DNA of 64,000 nucleotides from contig NC_134949.1 of assembly GCF_965638725.1 (NCBI RefSeq), forward strand, positions 122,324,294-122,388,293. Direction: 5' to 3'. Under the pieces are notes generated by a model that was given only the letters and a program-made list of their open reading frames with translations, did no database searches and had not been told where the DNA came from. Each line of letters opens with the position of its first letter. Positions within the stretch are counted from its first letter, which is position 1. The stretch comes from Aptenodytes patagonicus. Lineage: Eukaryota > Chordata > Aves > Sphenisciformes > Spheniscidae. Of this stretch, positions 36,290 through 49,300 are shown piece after piece. The position numbers and the translations under genes were made by a program.

Positions 36290-37330
36290 AACCCCCTGCG
36301 CCTGCGAGCGCGTCCACACCGCACGCGGTGGTGACTGCAGGGCCTTCCGCGGGCGCCGGGCAGGGGCAGGCCGCGGGGCTGTGCCATAGCCCGCCCTAAC
36401 GCCGGGCCGGGGTCAGCCCCGAGCAGATGACGCCTCCGGGCGCTCCCCGCCGGCCGTCGGGCCCTCTGGGCCCGGCGCCCGCAGGCACCACGCCGGCCAC
36501 CCGCGGCGCTGCAGGCGGGGCCGAGGGCGGGCTCTGCATCCCCGTAGGCGGGGGTGGAGGCGGAGGCGGAGCGGGGCGGGGCGGGTACGCAGCGGCTGCC
36601 CCGCTCCCCGCCAACAGCCGCAGCGGGGTCCGGGCCGCCGGTGTGAGGCGGCCCCGCCAGGCCTGCCCGCCGCCGGCCCCGCTCCTCAGGGACCGGCGAG
36701 CAGCCTCTGCGGCAAGCGGGGCCGGGCGGCGGGGCGCTGCCAGCCGGGCCATGCCGTGTCGGGCGCCGCTCTTCTCCCTCCTGCTTCTCCTCTTCCTCCT
36801 CCTCGCCTCGGTCCGAGGCTCGGGTGCAGGTGGGTGCGGCGGGGCGCGGGGCTCGCTGCGGTCGTGGCCGGCGGCGCGGGGCCGGAGGCTGCCGCCCGGC
36901 CTGAGCCTCTCTGCGCGCCTCCTCCCCGGCGGCCTTCCGGCCCGGGAGGCGGTGGAAGCCTGTGGGGCCGAGGGCCCGGGCTGGGGCGGCCTCGGCCGGG
37001 GGACAGCGGGGCCGTACCTCTTAGCCCGTCCCCTGAAGGAGCTCCGGCGGGTGCCGGAGCCGCAGCCGGGGGGCGGCAGGGGGGCTGTGGCGGATTTCAC
37101 CCTTCCCTCACCCCGCCTGTGCCTGGCCCTCTGAAGGAGGACAAGTCCTGGTCTCTCCTGCCGACCGCGGGGTTGCTGCTCCTAGGAAATCTGCCGTCGT
37201 CTGGGCTGCCACCGGCTCGCGTCCCGGCCCGAGGCTGGCTCTGCGGCCAGCTGCCGGGCGCTGGGCAGCGCAGCCCCAAACGGGCTGCGTCTGTGAGAGA
37301 GCTGCTAAAACCTGCACAGGTTCGGCCTTG
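36290..37330 (+). promoter_or_regulatory. IFNGR2: CpG island promoter of IFNGR2
   Basis: A sharp rise in GC and CpG content spans the first exon. Tandem Sp1-type GC boxes (GGGGCGGGGCGGG) lie around 36571-36585, about 170 bp upstream of the ATG. No TATA box is visible, as usual for such promoters. Long open frames on both strands here (up to 235 codons) arise from the GC bias and are not genes. Confidence 0.8.
36751..36829 (+). CDS. IFNGR2: IFNGR2 exon 1: signal peptide
   Basis: ATG at 36751 is followed by PCRAPLFSLLLLLFLLLAS, a classic signal peptide, and the donor GCAG|GTGGGT leaves phase 1. Upstream context GCCGGGCCATGC is reasonable for initiation (C at -3). Confidence 0.92.
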
Positions 37331-40300
37331 AGGGGGACTGATACAGTATAAGCCGTTGATGTGCCTGTAGTTTGTGATGGGGCAGCCGTTCGTCAACTGT
37401 ACTTGAGCCTCCTCCATTTAATTTTGTGAATTGACGGTTTAGGTAGGATTGGATTTAGACTTCGATGTAAATGCTTTGCCGTAATGGGGCAGGTTTGCTC
37501 TTCAGGTTGGGTCTGAGCTGTAGCTCGTGAGTATAATCCTAGCTTCAGTATGTATCCCAGCAAGTGTGGAAGAGCTGCTGTGACACGTCTTGAATGAGGT
37601 ATGCGTACAGCGTGGTCCTTATCCAGGCACGCGGGTACCTCCATGAGTTCAGCATGTCCGCTGTCACGTTTCCTTGTGTTTGTCAAGGCCTGGCTGGCCA
37701 GCCTGCGGCTGGTGAGCCCCGTGGGGCTCGCCGGCTGTTTGGGGGCAGCTGCTGTTCCGGGCCTGCAGTCTGTGGCCAGACTTGGGAGTCCAAATGCCCA
37801 TGGGTGGGTTGAGATGAGCTGGGGGACCTGCTGCAGTCCAGTCCCATCCCATCGGCAGCAGCGGGATTTCCCGGGGAGCTGATTCTGGTGCTTGGCTTGT
37901 GTGTAGGGCCTCCTCCACCTCTGCGTTCTCTCTCATAGGCAGGGTGGGCTGTGTTTCTTCTCTTGCAAATAGAGATGCTACACATTAAAATCTGAGCCAA
38001 AGAATAGCCAAAGAAAAGGAAGACATCCATTTGGTGATGACCAAATGGGTGTCATCACCCACCCCCACCTGGCCACACACTATTGCTATTCACTTTTTGC
38101 AGGCTTTGGTGCTTGTCTGACAATATGAGAAGCCAGTTCGGTACACTAGAACAGCAAAAGTCCATCCAACCTTCCCCCCAGACTTCTTTTTTGCCATTTA
38201 GCAAAATGATGTGTTCTAAGGCTGATGCAGGGGTAGGGATCAGAAATCATTCAGGAGCAGGAATGGAAGCTGTGAAACCAATGGCTAGGCCAAGCTGAGC
38301 TGCTTTCTCGCTCGCTGTAACTTGTGGCTTCACACTCTGACCTGTGAAAGCTTTGACTTGTGGCTTGAAGAGTCAGGAAGTCTCTGCATCAGGAAAAAGC
38401 AATCTGAGCGTTGTTTGGCAGATGCTTTAAAAGAACCGGTTCAGCGAGACCACCTTCCAGACAGAGAGAAAGGACAGGGCATTTCTGCCTTTCCCTGGCT
38501 AAGGTAGTTTGTTTTTTTCGAAGATACTTGCATACATAGGTGCTTTTTTCTGAAGTGTGCATTTTGTTACTTTGGGTCATACAAACTAATGATCGTTACG
38601 GAGTTCAGTGTGTGATTTCAGAAATTTAAGTAACTTCCCTTGTCAAGTTGACATATCTAACCGAAATACGAATGCGTTCCTTCGGTGTGCTACAGAAACA
38701 GCTCCTCAGTGCAGTAGTAAGTGCCTTGTGGCACACAGCACCTTGATGTTCAACTACAGAGCCATAGATTTGATAATTTTTTTGGTGTTTTTGAAGCTGG
38801 CAGGGGAAATTATTTGTTTCTGAATGCTAATACAAGGCAAAATAATCAGTGTGCAGTCTTGATTGAGGAGAAGATGAACCAGCTGCCCTCGTCCTTCATT
38901 GCTTTTTTCTTTTCTTTTTTCTTTTTTTTTTATAAGAGGGAGAGGAGAGAAGGAAAAAAAAAATGCTAGTGCTTGTGTTTTGTTCTGACAGCTTTCTTGA
39001 ATTTTGTAAAATTAGTTTGTATCGGATGTCTGACTGCACAGATTACTGATGGTGTGAGATACCTTGCCACATGCCAGACCAGCAGTGAGAGTTCAAGAAA
39101 GAATGTGCGTGACTGGAAAGTGAAAACTTTTCTTGAATGAAGAAAAGGTTACTTAGTGGCCTTTAAAATATACGAGAGATTAATAGTTTAGGTATTGTTT
39201 GTAACCGTAAGGAATCTCAAACGGGTTTGCAATGCTGAATGATCCATCTGTAGCCTAAAGGCTATGTGTGTTTATTTAAGAGCACTACTCAAAAATTGAG
39301 GCTAAGAAACTAGTAACATACCTAATTAAAACTTTGAGAGCTTAGCTAGTTATTTTATATTTTGGACTTAGGGTTTAATGCAACTTTAACGTCATCTCTT
39401 TCCTGTACGCGGAGGATGTTAAGAGCCTGGCATGATGTCTTGTCTGAAAGATAGCGCTGTCAGCATCAGTGTGCTGTCTGGTGCTGTGTACCAAAATCAG
39501 GTGTAGAAATCAAAAAAGAAAAAACTGTTTACCCAAAGAAGGCTGGGGCCAGAATTTAGCTTAAGTGCTTGATCTTCTGATCTTATTTATATAAAAATAA
39601 ACAAACTGTATCTTAGCAGACTATTGTCTTAAGAACAAAAAATGAAATCTTATCACATGGAATATCATCTCATGTCATGCCACGGTTGTCTTTGAGCTTA
39701 GGATCTGTTGATCCAGTACCTTTAATGGTGTAAGGGGATCACTCACGGAAAAATACAAGTCAAGCGTAGAAGGAAAACCTTTCTCTCTCTTAGGACAGGC
39801 AGGCAGCGAAGCCGTTGCTCAGCAAGGCTGTGCAGGCTCTGTCCTTGGAGGTTCTGGGACCTGCCTGGAGAAAGCCCTGAGCTGCCTGGTCTGATGCCAG
39901 AGCTGGCCCTGCTTGGGGCAGGGGCTTGGACTGGAGACCTCCCGAGGGCCCTTCCCGCCTGAGTGACTGCAGTGCTGTGGCTAAAAGTGTGAGGCTTTTC
40001 TGGTTTTAAAGGCATTTGATAACTGCGTTTTCCTGTCTTCCTCGCCTGAGCCTACTTGCAGTAATCTTAGTCTCTTTCTTTTGGCTGTCCCAATTCCTTG
40101 CTATTGGTCTCCTTGTCTTTCAGTGGGTTTTGGTTCTCCAGCCTGCTGTTTTGCCCTGTTTGCCAGCTAACTTCTCCCTCCAGCTGCTTCCCCGCTTAAC
40201 TTCACATCTGGCTTTCTTTACTTCACCAGCCCCCATTTCCCCAGCCCTTAGTTCTCTGCGTTTTGCTCAGCTGCCCCCTCCTTCCAGTTGGCTTTTCTAC

Positions 40301-43300
40301 CCCTCTGCCCCCAGCTCGGTGCCTGGCCTTTGGCTGTGCTCCAGTCCCAATAGATGTCTTCCTCCTCCGCTCTGCTTGGGCCAGCAGGGAAGTGGCTCTT
40401 CTCCTGTACTAGAGACACAACTCTTTGCTCTCCACTTCTGTGTTGCTTGCCACCCGACAAGCTGCTCGAGAGTGCTTGCAGTCTTCATTCACCCCAGGAG
40501 TTTTCAGCGTGACCGAATTTGGGTGGACATTCCTACTGGCAGAAGGCATGCCTCTTACAGAGGTTTCTGTCCTTTTCTACATTGGGAAATTGTTTTCAAA
40601 ATTGGCAAAACCTCAGGCTTGAAGTGGAACGGTGCACTATGTGTTTGTGAATGTTTAAGTATGAGAAGGCTTTTTTTTTTTTCTTCTTCACCTGTTTCCT
40701 GGAAAGCTTCAGTGAAGTGACCTCAGTGTTTTCAAACAAGTTAGCAGGAGGCAGATGGTCAGGAAAAATGTGTTCTGAGTTGTTAACACAGTAAGATGTG
40801 AGATGCAGACAATTGGAATGGATGAGCTTTTGTCATGACAAGTGGCTGTGGACCTTAATTTACAGCTTCATGGGGGAGCTGGGTGAGGTTTATTGTTTTG
40901 TGCTGGACTCGATACTTTCAGTGCTATGTTCTGTACGGAATAAATAAAAGCAGTAAGTTGCAATTCAGTGCTTTGTGGATAGCAGGGACTTAAACGTATT
41001 GGTACTAGTGCACCTAGAAATGGAATGAGGAGGAGGGGTGGTTTTGCCTGTAAAGCAGTGAAAATGTAATATATGGTGATGGAATCTGGAGACCAAAAGT
41101 TAGTTACTGTGTACTTGAATGTTTCAATAGTTATTTTTATTCCTTTTCTTACTTTAGAATCTTCTCCCCACTTACCGGCACCAAAGGATGTGATGATTTA
41201 TTCCTATAACTTTCGTAGTTTGCTGAGGTGGTCTCCTGTGAAAGTGGATAGAGGCTCGGTGTTATATACGGTCCATTTTAAAACGTAAGTAAATAGTTCT
41301 AAAAACAAAAAACAATTTTGTTCTAATCCAGTAACACAATTATTTAAAAAAAACCCCCAAAACCAAACTAAAAATTAATAAGCACAGAAATGAAAGTTGT
41401 CTATTACAGATGCTTTTATGTATATCCAAAAGCAGCTTTTGAAGACTGACAATCTCTTCGCCTGTGATATGTCCACTAAACTGAGAAAAGATTGAAGACC
41501 TGAAGAGCACCCAGAAATGTTGCATAGTTTCCTGTATAATTTTAGCCTTACCAAGTTCTCTCTCGCTAATTTTAATTTTTCCCAGATACTGAGAAGATGC
41601 AGGCGCTGAAAGGGCTGCGGAATTAAACCTGCATGAAAGTGGTAGTTTTGTAACACATTCTTTTGTTACAAAAATTGTCTAGGCAGGAGGGATTGTATTT
41701 TAGGTAGTTGCACTGTTCTGCTGATGCTTTATTTGTCCTTTGTTTTGCATTGCAGAGGGGCCTTTAACCAGTGGGATGAGATGAACTGCACCCGTATCAC
41801 CCAGACTGAATGCGGTTTCCCCTGGTCACTTAAGGAGCGGCGCTGGACTGTTGTTTTGCGCGTGAGGGCTGAGCTAGGGCAAGTGACTTCTGACTGGGTA
41901 GAAACAGATCCATTTGTGGCAGAGAGAAACAGTAAGTGCTATTTATGATTTCAGTCTCTCTCTCCCAAAGGAGATTTCTTTGAAAAAAATGTGTGTTGTC
42001 TGTTCTAGACTTTTTTGACTCTATTATGTACAAAAGCCAAGTGAGAGAATTGCAGGTGTTCGGTTAACAAAGACTACAAGGCCTCGGTGTGTCGCTAGGA
42101 ATTTGATACTACTTAGTTCCTCTGTAGTGGGATTTGCCGTGCACCCTTTCAACAGGTATCAAAAGAGAAGCAGATGAGTTTCCTTGGGTGGTTGAGCCTT
42201 ATAAGAGCTACAACGCATATTTTGTTAGAGAGTTTTCCATTTAATTATTTCCCCACTTAGCATGGCCGCATACACATATACTCCCTTGATTTGTGGTAGT
42301 CTCTGTACAAACTACCTGTTTCTATTGAACTGATCCCTTTTCTAATGAATATAAACTGTCCTGACTACAGTGTAGAAGGGTCAAGGGCAGACTTTAAATC
42401 CTGTTAAATGTGTGAACAAGCGTATTGTTGTTCTTTATAAGATGTGCTCTTTGCCTTGCTGTGATTGGTTTCAGGATTAGAAGAAAGTAAACGCTGAGTT
42501 TAAAAATACCTCTGAAATGATAACGAAGCAGAGGAAAGGATTTATTAACTCTTTAGTTCAAGTTCTCCCATTCCTTGTGAGGAGCAGTGGTGGTCCCTGC
42601 TGCAAAGAGTATGATACTTTCCCTGGTGACTTCCGTTCTAAATCTTGGATTTTCTCTAGTAGTAAAGAGTGTGGGGGTGAAGAATTGCCTGAATCCTGCA
42701 TTGAAGTTTACAACTGACGTATCCATAGCTTGTGATGCAGGATTGTTTAGGAGTGGGATCCTGTGGGGGTTAGGAAAGCACTGAGCTAATGGGTATACAT
42801 GACAAAGCAGAGGCTCGGTGTGGGAGAGATGTTTGTGTGTCTGTTCCTTGGGGGAGCAAGAGGAACATTATGTGATCATTCTTGTGTGACTGCCCTGGAG
42901 ATCAGTTCCTAGACACCAAGACCATGGGCTACTCAGTCGGGCTATTCTCTTCCTTTAATGTTTGGATCAGTTCCACTGGAGAGGAGAGCTTCAGGAATTT
43001 GTGAGGGCACACAACAAGGTGTTTGCAGTTGTACAGCAACAGGAAGTAGAAAGAAACTGAAATTTCTCTACCAATATAAAGATCATGGGGGCAAATTTTC
43101 TCTAAGTAACAGTGGACAGAGCAGGTTCTGCTGGGTTTTTCGAGGTACAATAAGCAATGGTTGCGTGCAAGGATTAATAGTTACCCCTCTTTAGTATGCA
43201 AGCAGCTGTTAACTAATATTTGCATGAGTAGGTTTTTTGAGATCCTGGTGTGCTTTACAAATGCTGATAAGCTTAATTGGTGAAAGAAGTCAAGATACAA

Positions 43301-46300
43301 CAGATAAATGACTAATGAACATATATGGCCTGTGATCACGCAAGTCTCTTGTGTTAGGACTGACAGTACTTTATGTAATATTTTTCATGATTTAGACCTC
43401 AGAGTACTTCACAAAAGGAAGGCATCCTCTTTACCGTATAGGACAGATGGAGACATCAAAGCAAGGAGGAGGAAACTAGTTATTCCTCTTCCAGTCTATT
43501 GACCTGAACAGTGTGTTTTTTTGAGAACGTGGAATATGTGGCAGGCTATTGGGGGGGGGGGGGAGAACAAAATTGTATCACCATTAACTACCGATAAATT
43601 CAGATATATTCTAGTGACTATTTACTGAATTTCCAGGGAAAGTTAACAGGAAACTTTTTTTTTTATTATCTAGTTTCACTTATGCTTTCAAGTCTTTTTC
43701 CTTAGATTTGTAATAAAGTAGATATCTTAAATGCATTAAGTAGATGAGAGAATGTTGTATTCCCTTTCTTGAGAAAAAGCTGACAATATTTAGCATGTTT
43801 GCTGAGGGTATCTGAGTAAAGCTGGAGACAGTGTGATGAGCTGTTCTGCATCCCAGGGGTTCACTGCTCTTTCTGTGTTTATTTTCAGCTACTATAGGGC
43901 CCCCTAAAGTGAACAGTGTGACTGTAAGCTCTGACTCGCTTCTCATTAGTGTCACACCCCCTTTTGGATCTGAAGCAGGTGACTTTCTTCAGTATCATGT
44001 GTCCTACTGGGAGAACGCAACATGTACTACTAAAAAAGTAAGAATTCTCTCTAATTTATTTTGTTCATAATGCCTTTGTGACTAAGAGATATGAGTCAGT
44101 GTCTCTTGGCAAAACAGCAGAAATGGAGGAACAAAACGAATGTCATTTTTCTCTAGAAGCGAAGGTCATCATTTGGTGTCTTGAAAAAAAGTTAATTTGG
44201 TCTTGGCACAAGTATTGCATGTATTACGAAACTTTCAAAAACATCTTTTTTTCCTCCATATGAAATGAAGGTTAAATCACATTGCAGACCAAGGGAGAGA
44301 ATCCACAAAGTGTCAAAGGTGGCTTTAAAATGGCATTTAGATTCCAAAGTTTGCTTAGGCAATTTGGAAAACGCTGAAATATCCTTCTTCCTTTCCTGTG
44401 CTGGGCTCGTTTGTGCTTGCAGCTTCAGTAACAGGCTGCTTTGGCCTGATGTTGCCTGTTCCTAGGGCAGAGAAAGGCAGAGTTATTAGAAACATGCTGG
44501 AGACAGCTGGGGTGAGCTGTCCCTGTTCATATTGAGACTTAGAGGTGTTGGTCTCATTGTGCTCTTATGTTGCTGTCTGGGCCCTGGTAATTGTGTTCTT
44601 GACAGGCCAGCATTGCAGGGGAGGGATTAAGTTACACTTGGAAAAAAAAAATTAAAAAGAGGGAGAAGATTCAAAAGAATATAATTCTGAAGTCAAATGT
44701 TTAAAAAACAGAAGCAGAAAAAAATGATTTATTTTAAAACCCTTTTGTTTCAAGGACCTTGCTAAATCTGAAACGCCTCCGCTTCCTTCCTCTCTTGCAC
44801 CAATGTGTATTTTTCTCACACACATAAAATACCTTCATGTTTGAGATTCAGACAAGAAGTCGCTCTTGTATGCTTCTGTAGGCTTCACCGAGGCTGTTAT
44901 CCTAGCCCCTTACAAGTTAAAAATTCCCAAAAGACTGTGGTGGCCGTGTGGAGACTGTGGAGGTTTTGCACTGCCCGTCAGCTGTTTTCCCCTTCAGCAG
45001 AAGGAGCTGAGACGGGGGAAGCTCTTCACTGAACTACAGTTCCGTCAGCCTCCTCTGATGGTGGAGGCACTTCTCATGGCTTGTTTTGCCCTCCCCCTTC
45101 ATATATTGCGCTCGGTACCTGAGCTGTGACAGAAGCTGCGTCGAAGCGTCCAGCAGCATATTGTGGATAAAATGAGACCTTGCATCAGTTTTCATGCCTC
45201 TGCTGTTCGTGCCCTTATAGATGGTTTTAAATGGTCAGGCTTAATTTCATTTAAAAATAATGACATTTCAAATGCATTCAAGTAGGAAAGTTGAAATATG
45301 TTTCACTGCTTCTCTTGTTTGGGAAAGCTGAATTATGAAAAATAAAATCTCTGCTTTTTGAATGAGAAACTTAAATATGGGGAGGGGATTTGTGTTGAAG
45401 CTGGGTCTGGTTTTTACAGTAACGCCTATATGTATTTTTTTTGTCTTTTTAAACAGGAGACAAAGATGAGCAATACACTATTCAAAATCAGAAATCTAAA
45501 GGAATTGACACTTTATTGTTTTAGAATTCACATAGAATTGATGACACATTCAGATCTCCACTTACACGGACTGCAAAGTGTCCCAGAGTGTTACAGAACT
45601 ACAATCAGTGGTATAAATCTGATTTTGTTATTTTTTGTATATAATGGGATGAGTGTAGAACATGAGTCTTAGATCGTGTAACCGGTCACTTACGTACCCG
45701 TATCTGTCAGTAGTGCTAAGAGAGCACCACTGGTAGTAGTTCACAATTGTCGTTAATGGCAAAGCAATAAGGAGAATTTCAGTCAGTAGTTGAGGGTCTG
45801 TGTTGTACTCTTCCCCTCGTCCTTTTCCTTCATAAATACTGCTACGGGTATTACTTTCTAGAAATATGCAAAGAAAGAAAATACAAATACTTGGTCTTTA
45901 GAGGGAGTCGTTGATGAAGGAGATGGTGTTACTCTTGCAAATCCTCTCCCTCAGCCACTTCCTCCTGCAGAACAGGAATGTCCCTCTCCTCTTTGACCTG
46001 CTCCCTTCTCTGACATTGTGAGCTCCGTGTTTTTTGTACGCGATAAGAGAGAGGGTAAGGGGAGGAGAGGGCACGTGCAAGATAACGGAGTTTGTCCCTC
46101 TCTTGAATCTCTCCGTGTGACCACCAACACACAGGCACAACTGATCTTTAGCATGCTTTGAACACGCTGGAAGACGTGTAGATGAAACCTGCTTACGCAG
46201 TTCCTGAAGGCCCACAGGGGCTGACCTCCCAGGCAGTATTGACCAAGTACTTGATCGCAAGCCCCTGAGCTGTGATGTTGGAGTCTGTGATGCTCCCTTG

Positions 46301-49300
46301 GCGCCCTTTGCTGAAGGGAGGTGCATGTTCTGAAAGAGAAGCCCCTGGCATTAATGGCCCTTGCCGACAACTTGAGGGTGGAAGGACAGACTGCATTCCC
46401 CGCCTGCCCTCTGCCCGCCAGCAGTGATTCCTTCAGCTCTGCGTTTGCCCTGCTAGCATGTCAAGTAGAAGCTTGTCTTAGGCTGCGTGATTAAGGGGAA
46501 GAAGCTCGTGGAAGCTGGTGACTTCCTTGTGGAGTCACAAAACAAGCTACTTCTGAACACCTGTGTTCAGAGTGCATCTGTAGTAGAGTTGTGATCTTAG
46601 CCTTGGAAATTATACTTTGATTACCAAGTATAGTAAATTTCAGCTTGCTGTATATTGTTTTACACTTGATGATGTCTAAACACGAACCTACCATATGTAT
46701 ATGGTGGTTTGTTTTTTTTTCTTTTCCAGAGGCAACCAGAGCTGGATATATTATACTAATATTTGTGTTGGTGTTACTTTTTGTAAATCTGGGAGCAGTT
46801 GGTTTGTTTCTTCTGTGGAGACACCACAAAACAATTAAATATTGGTCTCGGCCACCTTTAGAAATCCCATCGCACTTTGAAGAGGTATGTGTAGACACTT
46901 TATTTTTCTCCCCCCCCTCTCCCCCTGTAAAAGACAGTGATGATCTTGGAGCGAATGTGAACAAAGCTAGTTGTTGCGTAACAGAAACAGATACAAATGA
47001 TTGTTGACTTAGTGTAAGCTGTTACTTTTCTCATATCTGCTTTCCTACTTTATTCCTCTTTTACTCAACTGAATTATTTTTTTCTCTGCACTAAGATACA
47101 AATGCTGCTGTGATCCTGTTATGACTACCCCTTGTCCACCCCTTTCTTTGCTTAGCAAAGTCATCAGGTCCAAAACAGTTGCTTACTTGAAGCAAAAAGC
47201 TTTTGTGCGCTGCAGAATGTGTACTTGGGACCTAGGTCTCGGATTAGAAATCAAATATGGAGAAGCGAACACTGATCGTTTTAAGAGCAAAGACTGACTT
47301 GGAGACTAAGGACTACCTAGGGGAATGTTCTTGGGCTTTTTCTTTTTTTCCTGTAGTTTTAGCAATACTCGGATGAAAAGGTCATCCTGGGACTTTTTTC
47401 CTCCTTGTAGCTCACGCATTTCTGTACTAAACAATATCGTTTCAGTCCTGTTCATCTTCCTCCTTTTAGTATCCAAACAGGAAGTAGTCTCTTAAGCAAA
47501 GTTCTTGATTTAAAAGTTCTTGTTCAGCATACATTCCATAATTTTAAAAGCTTGTATTTGTTTGCAGTTCTTTGAAGTGTATTTCTTTGTATAGATCTGC
47601 ATGTCAGAGTAGTCCACGGTACTATGGTAGTTCTGTGATTGTGGAGCTGTTTTTCCAGATTTTTATAGACATATGGGTGAATGAACGCAGACTTCCTGCT
47701 GAGTCCTGAGTACATCATTTTCTCCTTTCATGCTACCTCAGCTACCATTTCATGGGGGCTCAGTGGTGACAGCTGTATCACATATCAAGTGAAGTATATC
47801 TCACGTAGGGGAAAAAAGTCCTGGAACTGTGTGCTAAAATAGTGCTGCATTTCATGCAAAGGACTTGCAAGAATAGAGTCTATCATCATGTGTTCTGGAG
47901 TAATTGTATTGAACTGGAAAACATGCAGCAAACGTAGATACTCTTGAACAATGTTGAGCCTGGTTTTGGGCAAAACACTGATAAGAAATGAAGGAAAACC
48001 AGTAAATACGCAGAATTTTTAAAACGTGTATTTCTAAAAGGGATCAACCAGCCTGAGGCTTCTCCTCTTAAAACATTTTCCATAAGTACAGAATACTAAT
48101 TATTTTAAGGCAGTTTCGCATATACTCCTTTAGATTTTCAGAAAAATCACGTGCTTCCTTCTTTTACAGAAGGATCTCGGCTTTCAGCGTCGGAGTTACA
48201 GGGAGCAGTTCTACCGCAGAGACGCCTTCACATAGCAAAGCCAAACTGACATTCATTTATGTCTTGAATTTGCTAAAGTGGACGTATTTGAGGTTCCCAT
48301 ATGAAACATTTGTTTTTAATACACCTGAAAAAATAATCCTGTTGCTCATTAGCCTTGCTATGATTACAGAGGAAGTGGTGCCTTAATTGAAACTGAGGTT
48401 AATTTTGTCCCACAAAAGAGATGTGACTTGAGCCGCGGTCCCGTCTCAGCCAGATTGTGACACCTCCTACGGTACAGAACAAGCTTTTGAGTAAAACTAC
48501 AAGCTACGTCAGTCTTTTAACAATGTGAAGGTGGCCCTGTTCCAGACATTTACTTTTTTTTTTTTTTTAAATCAGGGAAAAAGTGTTCAATGGCATTTTT
48601 TTTTTTTTTTTTTTTGGTTCAGTACATGAAGTGGTAGATGGCTCCAATTCCCCTTGAAACACAAGATCAGCTTAGTGATAAGGAGAGTATGTGGGGGTGG
48701 CAGGAGGAACAGAAAGCATTTTCTCTGCCCCACACGTTTTTTTCTAATGTTCTTTTCTTTGATTATGCATTCATTGTAAAGCTGGGAGGAAAGGGGAGCA
48801 GAGGGGAAGTCAAAGCAAAAAGTAACTACAAAAGAAGAATGCCACTAGAGTTTTCTGGTAACAATAAAAGATGCAGATCTGACTTGCCTGACACTGAACA
48901 AACCAGAATCTTGGATCTCATTTGCTCCATCAGTGCTTTAGACAAGCTGTCAGTTGCTAGATTCCTGCAGGTGGAGGATATGTCCCCAGCGGTGTAATAA
49001 GGAAGTGTTTTCTTCTGTGGCTTGTTCTTAACTAGCAGGAATTTCCTTAAACTGACATGAAAATAGTATTAGCCAAAATTTATTAAAAACAAAAAAAATA
49101 GGAAGTGCAGGCTGCTTTAACTCACTTAAATGGATGTTTGATTTGATTCCCCCCTTCCCCCCCCTCCCCCCGAAATAAGGTATTTTTAACTCTCTCCAGT
49201 GTAGTTTCAAGGAAATCCAGAATAGAATATACTTCTAGCAGCTCTCGCTGTGAATTCTGGTCTGAAGCAACTTGCGTATAGGCAGTGGTACCTGCTCTGT

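Noticed and set aside
36396-37331. Open frames of 190-235 codons on both strands over the first IFNGR2 exon
   Set aside because: They follow from the very high GC content of the CpG island, lack family features, and the true exon 1 uses only 26 codons in one frame.
40016-40720. 234-codon + strand open frame in IFNGR2 intron 1
   Set aside because: Low-complexity, Leu/Ser/Pro-rich composition from a pyrimidine-rich stretch; no recognised domain and no splice context.
45898-46370. Overlapping minus-strand frames in IFNGR2 intron 5
   Set aside because: Three frames overlap in the same GC-richer patch, which suggests chance; no family features.
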